From Collybia mongolica (Eukaryota; Basidiomycota; Agaricomycetes; Agaricales; Clitocybaceae), in NCBI GenBank assembly GCA_013420905.1, contig JAAXNY010000006.1, forward strand, positions 4,092,001 through 4,156,000: a DNA stretch of 64,000 nt, in the 5' to 3' direction. The first letter of the stretch is position 1, and each line of letters starts with the position of its first letter. The position numbers and the translations under genes are program-made. Positions 51,272 through 62,415 of the stretch are shown here, piece by piece. Under the pieces are notes generated by a model. That model made no database searches. It was not told the origin of the DNA and worked only from the letters and a program-made list of their open reading frames with translations.

Positions 51272-53239
51272 CTCGAAGTCGTTCAAGGATACAAACGACT
51301 GAAGGTAAGGTAATGGAAAGAGGATGAAGGTAGGATTAGGGGTCTCCAATACATCGGAAAAAATAACTGGTTAGTATTCAAGTTCTCCTATTGGCGTCTC
51401 GACCTTGACGGACCCGAACGGTCTGCTGTTCGTCTCTTGCCTCGCGCATCGGGTTTGTGTCATGTCCGACCATGATCCAACGCGTCCTACGTCAACAACC
51501 AGTCCGAACGTGCCCACGTACTCTATCATACCCATTCAATGCGATCTAAAACCATGGCTTCAGCGAGTAAATATAACGTCGTTGTGGCAAGCCACGGATG
51601 ACCGGTGACCTCCCACTGGTGATTTCGTCTGCTACTGTCGGTAATTGGGTGTGTTCTCACCCCAGAGAAATATAAGTATCTGCTTGAGAACACCCACACC
51701 GATACTGTTCGAGAGAATTTCGGCCTAAAGTTATGCAATCCGAGTTAAGCTGATCCCTCGGTGCCAATCCGAGGACTCAGAAACTCAAAGGCTGTATGGA
51801 ATGGACATGGGACAAGTGGTCCAAATGGTAAGCCAGATTGAATTATGCAGCTGCCGTCACCTATCTTGTCATGTCTTTTTTTTTTTGCAGCTCGTGTTGA
51901 GAGCACTCCGCGTTATGCATGTTCTGTGACCTTGGAACGAGAATCAACGAAGAAGAAGGAAGCAGCATAATATTAGATTTTATCCATGGACGCCCTCGGT
52001 CCAATTTCTCCTCAGCAATTCACGATTAGAGATTCCGCGTAAGTATCTTTACATCTAACTTCGTCCACCTGGTTTTCTAGGACGAACATGCTATCTCCGC
52101 GAAAGGGTTGCGCGCGTACTGGAAAATGTCAATGCGAGGTATTCGGGCGTTTCATCGGATGTTCGTGAAGGTTTCCACTAGGTACATCGACAAGCCAGTA
52201 AAACAAGAGTCGATAAGCACCCTGTGTACACCCTGAACAATAAGAATTACCGTGAGGCCTCCAACAATTCTGAAAGCATTCTTAACTAGAATACCTCTGG
52301 CAGACATATAATTATTTCCTGTTTACCTGGTAATCGGGAGATTTGTTCATACGCTGGCTTGTGCCCAATTTTTTTTTTTCCACAAGTACCACATATTTCC
52401 CAAAAGATGTTCAAAAGAGTAATTCAATCAACAAACTGAGCCCCATAGATTTTACCACGTTATTACATACAACTTCCCAATTGGCTCGACTGGTGTTATG
52501 TTCATCATGAAGGTGTAATGCTGTTGGGGCTCGACATTCGCGAAGCTTAAATGTCAGCCCACGACATGCCGAGATCTGCACCGACACGTGGTCCCTATCA
52601 AGGCTATCATTCTAAACTAAACGCCTCGAGGTCCACGTTCCTCGGAAGTGAAATTTCCTGTCATGGACGAGAATAAAAGCAAAAAATGACTGGACCTCCG
52701 ACACAATTCTCAGGGTACGATCATCGCTTGTTCTGGGATGTTTTCTCCATACCACACCGTGCGTGGTCACCGCAATACACGCGCCATGCGAAGAAATGCC
52801 CACGCGAAGCCCGGCTGATCTCACATCACTAGAGGGAAACCTCATGAAGAGGCGTTCTCGAGGAGAAGGAGTGATGATCCTAGCACTAGCGAAAGCAATA
52901 ACGGGAGGAAAAGCCAATATGGTTCAATAGGACTATGGAATGGGCCCGCGACGTGTTCAAGTCAGTAATTGGAAGCACTGTCTCTATCCATTTTGTATCC
53001 AGGGGGGGGCCGAAATACAATAAATGAATTTAAGCGTGTAGTGTTGAGAAGAAAGGCATAACCGAACCAATTGATTATATTCGTGGCTTCGCGTGGGGTC
53101 ACTATTGTGATGTCCTGGGTTATGTGTCGCGTAAGGTACCGCTCTATCTGTTCTGAAGTCGTAGGACAGGTATCAGTTCCAGCCATCCTCCGGATAAGAG
53201 CGAGGCACTAACATCTAATGTTACAACCGTGATAAATTT
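51272..53239. other. Long intergenic region
   Basis: Nearly 2 kb. It contains a possible two-exon small frame at 51986-52168 (listed separately) and weak minus-strand frames at 52612-53186. T- and A-runs occur at about 51876 and 52370. No recognised gene. Confidence 0.35.
51986..52168 (+). CDS. Possible small cysteine-containing peptide
   Basis: ATG 51986 opens a 53-nt exon; GTAAGT at 52039 and TTTTCTAG ending at 52080 define a 42-nt intron. Joined, the frame gives 45 residues ending with four cysteines (KGCARTGKCQCE and FIGCS). There is no signal peptide and no CaaX box, so it is not a typical mating pheromone. The splice sites are good but the peptide is very short; chance is quite possible. 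Confidence 0.2.
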
Positions 53240-55176
53240 CTAATACAAGCAATTATTAAGGTAACTTTCGATGTTCCTGGACGGGAAGGATAGGTCAAGG
53301 AATAGCCTGGCGAAATTTCTAAAAATGGAACGCACAGGGACATGGGTCGTTTCATGGTCAACATGCACGAAGGCCCGCTCTACATTAGGCAAAACTTCGA
53401 TCTTATCCTGCAGCTGCTGGCTGAGATCGTGAGCTTTCCACAGGGGGGTATGGGCGTCCATTACGACGTCGACTTCCACGAAATAGTCCTAGGACAATGG
53501 GGTTATTCACGTTATCTGCATTTTAATCGATAAGAGTCGCGTACTGGTCCGCTCTGAACCGAATCATGGAAATTAGATCAAGAAAAAAGCAAATACGGGA
53601 TGGGGCGACTGACGTGGTAGGCTCGTACAGTGTCGAGTTTTATGATGTCTTCGCTGAAGGTCAATGCTTTGTAAATAATGAGTTGAAGAAAGTCGTGTGG
53701 GGCTGATTTTCCGGCCAGGAGTTCAAATTCGCCATATATTGTGCGCCCCCAGGCGATGATAACTCCCGAAGATATCTATTAGCCACAAGGGCAGAAGAAG
53801 TTAGCGTCATTGGAGGGAGACAATAAAGTCAGTTAAGCTAACAATGATAGCACCCGTAGGATCCAAATCTGTGCGGAGTTAATGGAAGGCGACACAAAGA
53901 CACCGAGGGACTAACACCATCTCAACTTGCTTCCGCCGGTTGACATGAGAATTCCTGACATTGAGGTGAGGTGGAGATGAAAGTCTGATGTTACCGGGCT
54001 TACCGAAGCCGTTCATCCATAAATCGTTCCGATGATCTTCCCAAAGAACACGCACTTGGCTTGACTTGCTGCGCAACGAAAAGCAATATACGAATAGTAG
54101 GAATTTAACAGCTAAAAACATTTGTGATTAGCGTGCGTGATCTGAGGTGAAACGTTGTTGCGTACCAAGAGCGGCTGATACAGCAATAATAGACGGTAGA
54201 TGAAACTTTTGGAGTTCGTCGTCACCTTTTGTGACGATGTTTCTCGCCGATTCCACAATCACCACAAGATTGACAGATCCCATCCTGTTTAACAGAAATA
54301 AATTAGTCATCTATTTCGAGGTTCGAATCGAGTGTAGACCGTACAAAAATCCTGAAGTGAAGTTTAACTTTGATAAATGTGAAATCAACGTTACACGAAC
54401 CATAAACGATGTTCCCAATGGTCTCCAACCGGGCACCACCAACGGGCCAAGCGTTCACGTCAAGCCTTAGAGCCTTTCGATGAAGCCAAAACAAGAGCAC
54501 GTTACTTCCGATGTCAAAAACAGAATCAATCCCAGTAGCCAACAAGGAGAGGGATAGAGACGATATAGCAGCGTACACTGCAATGTAGCTTTGAGAAACA
54601 ATTCAGAGATGGTTTAGGTAACTTACTCTGTAATACACAGAGGAAGATGTTTGCTATTAGACTGGCGTAAATCGCGATCTTTACCTGAAGGGCTGCCATG
54701 TAAGTGCCTGAACACGCGAAATGTGGAATACCCACAGGCAAACGCGCAGCGTTCTCTTCAATCTTGGCTTCCTCCGTATGGTCCTCCATGGGCTTGAGCA
54801 CTGATGCGATAAGCTAGAAGCCATATGAGTGGGCAAGCCATCTGTGGATAAGTGTGTGGCGCACAATATTCTGTTTCTTGTGGTATTTGGCAATGCGCTT
54901 TCCCCTTTTCCGGCGGCGTAGGGCGGCGATTTCTTGTTCAGATAGTAAACCATCGCGAAGCTGAAAGGGATCCAATGGTAAGGCACTTGTGGAAGATTCG
55001 GAGGTCCTTTCAATGTCCACATTGAAACTCGGGAGTTGATCAGCTACCGCTGTGTCGGAGGACTAACATAATCAGATAAAAAAAGTGGTCAGATTAAACG
55101 AGTGTACAGGATATACACCAACTTCTGGAATTGCTGAGGATTTGGATATGGAGCTCGAGGATGCCTGGTCGTCCAT
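53240..55176 (-). CDS. Cation diffusion facilitator, Mn-type
   Basis: ATG 55176 (MDDQASSSSISK). A polar N-terminus with a basic patch (LRRRKRGKRIAKYHKKQN) is followed by six helices spread over many small exons. Helix 2 has GIDSVFDIGSN and helix 5 has LWEDHRNDLWMNGFG; both carry DxxxD metal sites (DSVFD and DHRND) as in the Mn group of CDF proteins, where Zn members have HxxxD. The C-terminal cytosolic domain is present (EYFVEVDVVMDAHTPLW, LPNVERAFVHVDHETTH). CDF proteins export metal from the cytosol or load vacuoles and Golgi by proton exchange. About eight introns. The end is uncertain: the frame runs on to 53240, while a further splice after HVP could give a different tail. Confidence 0.82.
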
Positions 55177-56453
55177 GATATCGTCCAAGGTCGAAGGCAG
55201 AGAACGGCTAAGGAGTCGTCGAAGAAATGTGGTGGAGGTGGGAAAAACCGAAACAGTGGATGTGGCCAAATCGGATCAACTTAATCTCCCAAAATCTGGG
55301 TACCGTACGCTTGGATACCAAGCACCCGGTTACGGAACGCAATAGAAAGTTAAAACAGACGTATCGTTCGAATGAATTTCGTTGGAAAGAAAATATTTCG
55401 AGACTTGTGAGGGCTAGGTCGGAGAAGGACGACAAGGGGGTTGATGCATTTTTGCGCCTTTGGCCGGGTGATTTTATTCTCCGTCTAAAACCGCCCCGAG
55501 TGGCGCACAGACCACCTACACCTGACCCAAGTTGCGCTTAAGGTGGGGAATAGATGCTACCCCAGGATTTTTTGAACGAGGAGAGGGGGAAATCGGGGTA
55601 TCCTTTCTGGCAGGTACGCCTATGTACATGCGCAGGGTAGGCAAATTGGTCGTGCTGCCGTGGAAGTTTAACAGTGGGAATTTTATTGATCGGGATCAGT
55701 TGATCGACTTATATAACTTACCAAAGTTGAAGCTTCATTGAACCTTGAATTGAATTGAAAGCTTCAAGTCCTGCAAATATCAAACATGCAGGAAGACAGT
55801 AACAGAGGGCTCACGGCACTGGCTCCCATATTTCTTGTGTTCGTTGCTCTCATGTGCGTAGAACACCTTTATCTCCCCGAGATATTTTTTACCCCCGCTT
55901 CTATCAGATTCTTTGCCATCCTATGGTGTATGCTGTCTTCATGCATTGGAACCCCCATACTTCGCTCTTTTTCAAACCTCTGGGAATACTTAGTTTTAAG
56001 CTCCCAGTCGAGTGGTCTTGCTCCACGCCAGAGGAGGGGTTTTGCGGAGCAAGAGATTTGGGAGATGGAACATCGGGGCAGGGCAGGATGATCAATGCGT
56101 TATTGTAAGTTCACCAGATGCAATGCACCGTCGCTATTTGCCCAATCTTAGAGGTGTTAATCTCATCACAATACAAGCTTATGCCATAGTCTCAGTTACA
56201 GGCTGACTTTCTAGATACGGACAGCTCACCTAGTGGTCCGTACCACAACAGCGATTTAGACCACTCTGGATTCGAGGCTGACTCGTCCTTTTTACCTCCT
56301 TTTTTCAAACATAAGAACTCTCTAACTGTCAACCATCGGCCCCATCTCACCTCTTCCTCCCACCACTACAACGAAAACATTATTTTGCTCTGACTTTGCT
56401 ATCGTACCTTACATCCTACCCTACATATCTCTACAAGCACAACTCATCTCACG
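55177..56453. other. Intergenic region
   Basis: Promoter side of the CDF gene and of the secreted-protein gene. A frame at 55786-56091 with a hydrophobic start is the only candidate; it is not supported well enough to call. Confidence 0.35.
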
Positions 56454-57515
56454 ATGAAGATTCCTACCAGCTCGTCTGTTCTCTTGGCCACCTTGGCCAT
56501 CTCCTCTTCGTCATCTAGCCTTGCGGCTCCAGCGGGCGATGCTCCTGAAGGTGGGCTTACAAGTAGTCCCAGCAATCATCATATTGCCTCTCGGCATGGG
56601 CCCACTCCCATTCCAAGAGATGAGGCGAACAACCATCAAGGAATGTCCGCGAGTAAGCTTTCTTCTTGTCTTGCAGCACTGTTCCCTCCTCACCGCATGT
56701 CTTTAGTGGCTGACGAACTTCAAGGACGTGGTCTTTCAGAACTCATAGACGACATTGGAGCTCTTCCTGTCGTAGGACCTATTCTTGGACCTATTCTTGG
56801 AGCGGTTCTCGGGGTACCAGGCTCTGCCGGTAGCGATTCCTTTGGCGCAGAATCAGTCGACGACCCTCAAGTTGACCCCGAGGCTCTTGCGGTCTTGCAG
56901 AATGCTGTTGCCTCTGCATCTGGTGCACTCTCGTCCTGTTTGGCCAACGCCCCCGTCCCAGCTCCCGTTGGCGCTGCTCCAGTTTCGGTGGTCACTGGTA
57001 TAACTCCTGCTCCCGTTCAAGGCGTTGTCGCAAGAGATGAGCCGGCGGCTGACCCTGCATCTTCGCCGTCGAGCCTCGCACCGACTAATGCCACCACTGA
57101 TGTGTATCCGTCAGCGACGCCAACCCTGGCCGCTGGGGCAGGTCCAAGCCCGCCTCCCAACACACCAGCCATTGCTGCCGCCGGATTGCCTTCGGTATTC
57201 CCTCTCGTTCCTGCGCTCCCTCTCCCTCTCCCTGCAGCTCCCGTACCTGGGCCCCCAATTGGGAGCCTTCCTGTTCCGGTTGGGACCCTCCCTGTGGATA
57301 AACTACCTGTTAAGCCATTTGGCGCCCCTGTCAACGGCCCCCCTTCTCTCGTCGCTCCCCCTCTTACTCCTACATCCCCTCCTGGTCCTGCATCTCCTCC
57401 CGGTGGCGCTCCTGCACCACCTAGTCCGCCATCCCCTCCTGCTGGTGCCCCCGTACCGCCCACACCTCCTGGTGCAGGAGCACCCCCTTCCCCACCTGCA
57501 CCCGGTTCGAACTAA
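56454..57515 (+). CDS. Secreted proline/alanine-rich protein
   Basis: Intronless frame of 353 residues. A signal peptide is clear (MKIPTSSSVLLATLAISSSS, followed by a cut near LAAPA). A short globular part has one Cys pair candidate (SSCLAALFP and SSCLANAP) with a hydrophobic Gly/Pro stretch (LPVVGPILGPILGAVLG). The last 170 residues are nearly all P, A, G, V and S, with repeats such as PPSPP and PVPAP. This is a low-complexity extracellular region, perhaps cell-wall associated; no GPI signal is visible at the C-terminus (PAPGSN). No known domain. Open frames on the other strand here are produced by the skewed composition. Confidence 0.7.
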   Translation: MKIPTSSSVLLATLAISSSSSSLAAPAGDAPEGGLTSSPSNHHIASRHGPTPIPRDEANNHQGMSASKLSSCLAALFPPHRMSLVADELQGRGLSELIDDIGALPVVGPILGPILGAVLGVPGSAGSDSFGAESVDDPQVDPEALAVLQNAVASASGALSSCLANAPVPAPVGAAPVSVVTGITPAPVQGVVARDEPAADPASSPSSLAPTNATTDVYPSATPTLAAGAGPSPPPNTPAIAAAGLPSVFPLVPALPLPLPAAPVPGPPIGSLPVPVGTLPVDKLPVKPFGAPVNGPPSLVAPPLTPTSPPGPASPPGGAPAPPSPPSPPAGAPVPPTPPGAGAPPSPPAPGSN

Positions 57516-57890
57516 TCGGTTTCTGATGGCTAGTCGTATTGGTTGGTCCGGATTTCGTTGAATATATTCCGTTAATTGAATGCCGACATACATACCCTCA
57601 TATATCCTGTCATACACTTGGTCCACGACCGTTATATTTAGATAATTATATTTTGGTTTTGAATTTTGACATGATTGTGATTGTGAGTCCCTGACGACCG
57701 GGTTTGTCGTAAACTTGATGACATGCCTGTGCTGCACGGTATCATTATGCGTATGAAGTTTCGTTAACCCTTGACCGCATTTATCTCTCTACTGTCCCGA
57801 ATTACACACTCATTGACCAGCAACAAAGGCGGTCCCCACGAGCAATCCATCACTCATTCCCTGAGTCGCCACTCACTCCTCATCAGTGAT
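57516..57890. other. Intergenic region between secreted-protein and fucosyltransferase-like genes
   Basis: About 375 bp between two plus-strand genes. It should hold the 3' flank of the proline-rich gene and the promoter of the glycosyltransferase gene. Nothing else seen. Confidence 0.4.
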
Positions 57891-59992
57891 ATGCCACGGC
57901 CCCTCCCTCTAACAAACCTTACATCTGCTCGTTCCGCCACCGACTACCAACAACTGACCCCTCGAACACCTCATTCGCGCTCCGGGCGGGCAGAAGAAGG
58001 ATACACAGAGTTCGAGCTCCAGCAACTCACTGAGAACGATGATGATTACGCGACGGAAACCCAGCAGCAGGCTGGGCCTTTACTCTCTTCATCTGCCAGC
58101 GACAACTTCCCGTCGACGGGATACCGGCGCCGGGGCGATGACTTCCAGGATGAAGGCAAGGATAGAAGAGCTGGCAAGCTGGACTTCAACACCATAATGT
58201 CGCGGCTGCCGCTCGTCATGGGCGGTTTGGTTGCGGGATTTCTGCTTATTCTCGTCGTGTTTTCGTACGACCGGCCGGAGAAGCTGCATAGATACTTTGG
58301 TGCAAAGGCGCCAGGCAACAACACATCATCTTCCGAGCCAAGCGTGTCCGAGAACACCACATCGTCCGTCCCCCCACATAACCTGATATCGTACGCAAAT
58401 TACACAAAATTCCCGCTCCTGGCGTCGGAGTATCGCGATGAATGCTACAAGCTGAACCAGGGGTTCATGTCTCATGGGAAATACTGGGAGCCGCACGAGA
58501 TGGGCGTGATGGATGTTTCGCACCACGATAGCAACTCCGAGTATATGCTCCCCGAAGGACAGCGGACAGCGGTGTGTTCGAGTACTATCACTTACCAGCT
58601 AGACGGGGAGGTTGGTCTTCTGGCGGATCTGGCGCTGATGGCACAGGCAGCTGCACTGGCTCGTGACGTGGGTTCCTGTATCTTGTGGACTGGGGAAAAG
58701 TTAACAATGGCTGTAGCAAAATAGGACTTTTTTGGTCGACGATACATATTGGAATCGTGGAAAGTGAGTCAAGTTCACGTATACATGTCGGATCTGACCC
58801 CATTTTTGACTCAAGGTGGACAGATCACTTCCAAAATGTTCGTACCCGTCAACCAGGACCAGAACGAGGATGCAGAGCGCCTCCCCCGGAAGGTTCGATT
58901 ATGTCCTACGCATGAGAGGTACAGGATAACAACCTCATCCTCACAGAGCTCGTGGCCTGCCCTCGTTTGGCAAGGTAAGCCGATCGTTTGGCTGTCCTAT
59001 ATTTTATTAGATCTCCTTAAAATATCCCTATCTAGGCACTGGGTGAGTGTCATAGTTTACCAATCTTCTGGTGTTGATGGTATTGCCAGGTCATCAATTC
59101 CCGAACAGCTAAATTCCATTTCGGCCATGGGTTCGGGGACGCATACGAAGATGCGTAGGTATCTTTCCCTTCTACAACTCCTACGTTTGGTTAACTCTCA
59201 CGTGTAGCTATGCCCATCAGCTCAACCGGGTTAAGCCTATGTTCAATGCTGCCCGGATATCCCTGCAACAAACCATCCGACCGAACGCCGAAAATGCTGC
59301 ACTCATTCGTGCCGTGCGGACAGAGCTATCAGAAATGCTTTCCCTTCATAGTAAAGATGTCAGTCCATATCTTGGTATCCACATTCGGCGGGGCGATCGC
59401 AAGCCATCATCCTGGAGCTTCCATGGAGGCTATGTTCCCACACCGGATTATGTCCAATCAGTCGAAGACACCTGGGAGCGCCTGAACCCAGGAAAACCGG
59501 TCACTGTGTATATCGCTTCTGATGTGCCATCCGCACAAAACGAGTACCTAGAGCTTTCAAGTTTCCGGCACACGACATTCTCGCTTTCGCACAGTAAAGA
59601 CCCCAAGATTCAGGTGCTAGCAAGTCCTCACGAATATGTCCAACAAGAATTCAAGAAACTGGAGAAGAACCAAAGGATACGTGCTACCAGAGGAATGATT
59701 GTCGACTTTGCGTTGCTCAATGGGCTGTGGGCATGGAAAGATGAAATCACACCAGATGCCACTATTTGTACTTTGAGGTTCGCACCTATATTACGGTTCG
59801 TATTACTGGGACGCTCATGCTTTATGTAGCTCGAATATTTGCAAACTATCTGCAGTCGGTTTAGGTTGGAATAAAGCCTTTGGTGACGTCGACGAGATGG
59901 GCTATGTTGACCAACAACGGAAAGGATGGGTTGAGATTGACCAAAAGGGACAGATAGTACCTGTATGGGAGCCATTCGAGCTGTTTACGTGA
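57891..59992 (+). CDS. Fucosyltransferase-like type II membrane protein
   Basis: ATG 57891 (MPRPLPLTNLTSA). A cytosolic N-terminus of about 100 residues precedes one membrane helix (LPLVMGGLVAGFLLILVVFSY, about residues 104-124), so the body faces the Golgi lumen. The lumenal part has MLPEGQRTAVCSSTITYQLDG, then RTFLVDDTYWNRGKWTDHF, ACPRLARHW, and YLGIHIRRGDRK. The last is the HxRRxD nucleotide-sugar motif of alpha-1,6-fucosyltransferases and related protein fucosyltransferases. The C-terminus contains TRGMIVDFALLNGLW, as in that fold. The junction at about 58670-58720 needs donor GAC/GTGGGT and acceptor CTGTAG to give RDQNRTFLVDD. The exact acceptor and sugar are not known. About seven introns. 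End TGA at 59990-59992. Confidence 0.78.
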
Positions 59993-60536
59993 AAATCGTT
60001 GTTACACTTATTGGATTTCTCTTTTATCGGGGAATAGGGCTAGAACGGTGGCCAAACCTGTGAAGGAACCGCATGTTCACCTTTGGAAATCGTCAAGATC
60101 GGTATCTACTGCGCCGGATCAGCTGTGGTTCCGAGCCGACTAACATACATTGATGGCTTCTATGTAAAATGTCCTCCAAATTTTCTCCAAAATGTTGTGA
60201 AAACGTTGATTGTGCATGCAAACCACGCAAGTCCAATGCAACTTTCCATCTTCCTAGAAGATTTACGAGTTCTAGTGCCAAAAACACGCCCTTGATACCA
60301 CGAACGATCTCAGACCAACAGTCCACAATGTGCTCGATTAGGCTAATCGGGATCATCTCCTCATCGTGGCTGGAGGCACGTCATATCATGAGTCCTCCAC
60401 GAGGCTTGAGGGGCCTCCCGACGGCTTGCGCGTGGCACACTCTATGAGTACAAATAGCCCTTCGTCAGCTCCTACCTCCATCGTTTCCTCAACACCTATC
60501 ACATCAGAACAGATATAATCCACATCACTCTATAAA
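59993..60536. other. Intergenic region
   Basis: No gene called. TATAAAA at 60531-60537 overlaps the proposed start of the next gene, which is a reason to doubt that start. Confidence 0.35.
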
Positions 60537-61205
60537 ATGAACGCAAACCATTCAGTCTTTATTGGTCGTGAGGCAAGTTTTCGATGTGTGTTTCCTCCTG
60601 CCGTTCTTTCGTCCTAACTTGTTCCCAAAGCAGAGTAGTATGGAAATGGATATATGTGAACTCCTGAACAGCATGAGATTGGAGATTTCACCTTCGAAGG
60701 TGAGTTAGTATTTCCTCGTCAGAAGGAAACCTGTCCTGACTCTCACCGGAGAAAGGAATCAACAAACGGCGCAGCAATAGCACCACCTTCAATCGACGTC
60801 AGCGACGTCCTTATGTCAGAGGATCCGAGCTACCACGTACGTTTTTCAAATTACTTCATCTCCGCCACCTCATGCCACCATAATCTCCAGTCGGACGGGG
60901 GATCGGATCACTCAAGCTCAAGCTCTCATTCCAACAACGACGAACCATACGGATGCGCTTATCTCCAAGCCATCCGGGGACAATTAAACAACTTTACAAC
61001 AACCAACGGGGAGTACCTCGAGGCGATATTCACACACCGAGAAATACTCTCCTCTTTTCCCGCCGCACACTTCCAATGCGCGCGAGGCTTCAGTGATATC
61101 GCGTATCTACTGGAGCAGCGCGCGTGGAGAGCAGATCGCGAAGCTGATACCGAGGCGGTTACGGCTTTTCGACATGAAGCTTGGTCGATCGCGGCATCTC
61201 TGTGA
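60537..61205 (+). CDS. Small conserved-looking protein, uncharacterised
   Basis: Proposed exons: 60537-60572, then from 60631 (QSSMEMDICELLNSMRLEIS), a third with STNGAAIAPPSIDVSDVLMS, and a last exon from about 60892 to 61205 after a Ser-rich start (HSSSSSHSNND). The C-terminal half looks folded: LQAIRGQLNNFTTTNGEYL and ARGFSDIAYLLEQRAWRADRE. The first intron would use a GC donor (GAG followed by GCAAGT); if it is not used, translation probably begins at ATG 60640. A TATAAAA element touches the first ATG, which supports the later start. I do not recognise the family. Confidence 0.5.
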
Positions 61206-61438
61206 GATCATACCTCTTGATCATTGGTTGTCCCGGTGGACTTACCTTGTACTTGATAGGCCCCCTCCGACGAAACCCTTAAGCCCCGCCTCAAGTGGGC
61301 GGCCATCATACGTTTGCGTTATGCCCGCCATGTAGCATTAAGAATACCTCCACCTCATTTCATGCCATGTGTTCGTATAAGCCTCTTTAATTAATTTGAC
61401 GCTAGATTGCCTTTTTTTTACCCTTTGCACCTAAGACC

Positions 61439-61892
61439 TTACTCAATGTAAGGCAATTGTTCTCCTTCCACACCTCTGATGTCCTTTTCCATCTGATCGT
61501 ACAGCTTCACCTTGTCTTTCGGGTTTAGAACTTTGACACCAGACTGAGTGACCACATTCCACATATAAAAGGTCGGCCCTGATGAGAAGAGGTACTGGTT
61601 TCCCTCAGTTTGAGCAAGGTCAACTGTAATGTCGGGCAAGTTCGTTGATTCTGCTAACATGTCCTCTATTTGTTCCTTGGCATGTATAGGGATCTCATTC
61701 GTCCAACCTTTTGGAACGGTCGCTGTCGCTGGTTCTATAATCTGAACAGAGAATGAAGTTTGGTCAGATATCTTAGACCATATGTGGAAAGAAAGCACTT
61801 TAGTATTTGTAGGTGCGCTCTAGAGATCGCTGGGGTCAGCCCTCTGTATTGAGACATCTAAGGTCGGTGTCGCGTACTGTTGAATCAACCAT
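61439..61892 (-). CDS. Small uncharacterised protein
   Basis: Two exons. Exon 1 is 15 nt (61878-61892; MVDST), a GTACGC-CTCTAG intron follows, and exon 2 encodes the rest, starting SAPTNTKVLSFHIW. About 131 residues, with no signal peptide or membrane helix. Segments such as TNLPDITVDLAQTEGNQYLF, GPTFYMWNVVTQSG and KLYDQMEKDIRG suggest a small folded cytosolic domain. I do not recognise it. The intron keeps frame, and the open frame before it meets a TAG, so an upstream exon is required. Confidence 0.5.
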
Positions 61893-62415
61893 GCGGCTCA
61901 GGAGTTAACAAGTGCTGTGTTGTGGTGGGTTGATAACTCGTTTACGTTTACTTCTCGAGATTGGGTTCGGTTGTAACCGAAACTTGACTCAAACACTTTG
62001 ACAAAGTACTCCAAGAGATAGTGCTAGTGCTGCTAACCACATCCCCTTAAATCCACGATCGAATAGATTTTCAATATTTCACAGCCAACTTCTATAATCT
62101 CTATAGTGAGATACTTCTGACCTGGCGGTGAGCATGACAGGCATCATTGATTAGAGATGTGCCAAGGCATGTACGAAGAATCGTTTGAAGTATGTAAGCC
62201 CAGCATCAAATATAGATGCCCTATAGCTATCTGACTTAGAGTAACCAGACCATCCTTCGGTTGACTTCAATTCCCGTGACATTTATGTTATATTATACAA
62301 CCACTTACTGTATACTCTTAGCCAGGATGCCTCTATTATCTGAAGTCCGTGTGTACTGCATCGACATCCCAAAAGTGAACTGAAAGTTGTACCAAGTGCG
62401 TCGGTAATCATCGCT
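61893..62415. other. Intergenic region
   Basis: Promoter side of the small gene and 3' flank of the NFKBIL1-like gene. No gene seen. Confidence 0.4.

Noticed and set aside
52612..53186. Minus-strand frames starting MAGTDTCPTTSEQIERYL and ending RGTWTSRRLV
   Set aside because: The frames look protein-like in part, but no intron joins them convincingly and no family is recognised. They could be a small gene or relic; not enough to call.
55786..56091. Plus-strand frame with a hydrophobic start (MQEDSNRGLTALAPIFLVF)
   Set aside because: Two different splice readings are possible and give unrelated tails; neither matches a family.
56975..57561. Long open frames in other phases across the proline-rich secreted protein
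   Set aside because: GC-rich repeats keep several frames open; only one has a signal peptide and proper start.
60093..60356. Minus-strand frame of 87 codons after the fucosyltransferase-like gene
   Set aside because: No recognisable motif, no promoter or splice context; likely chance or relic.
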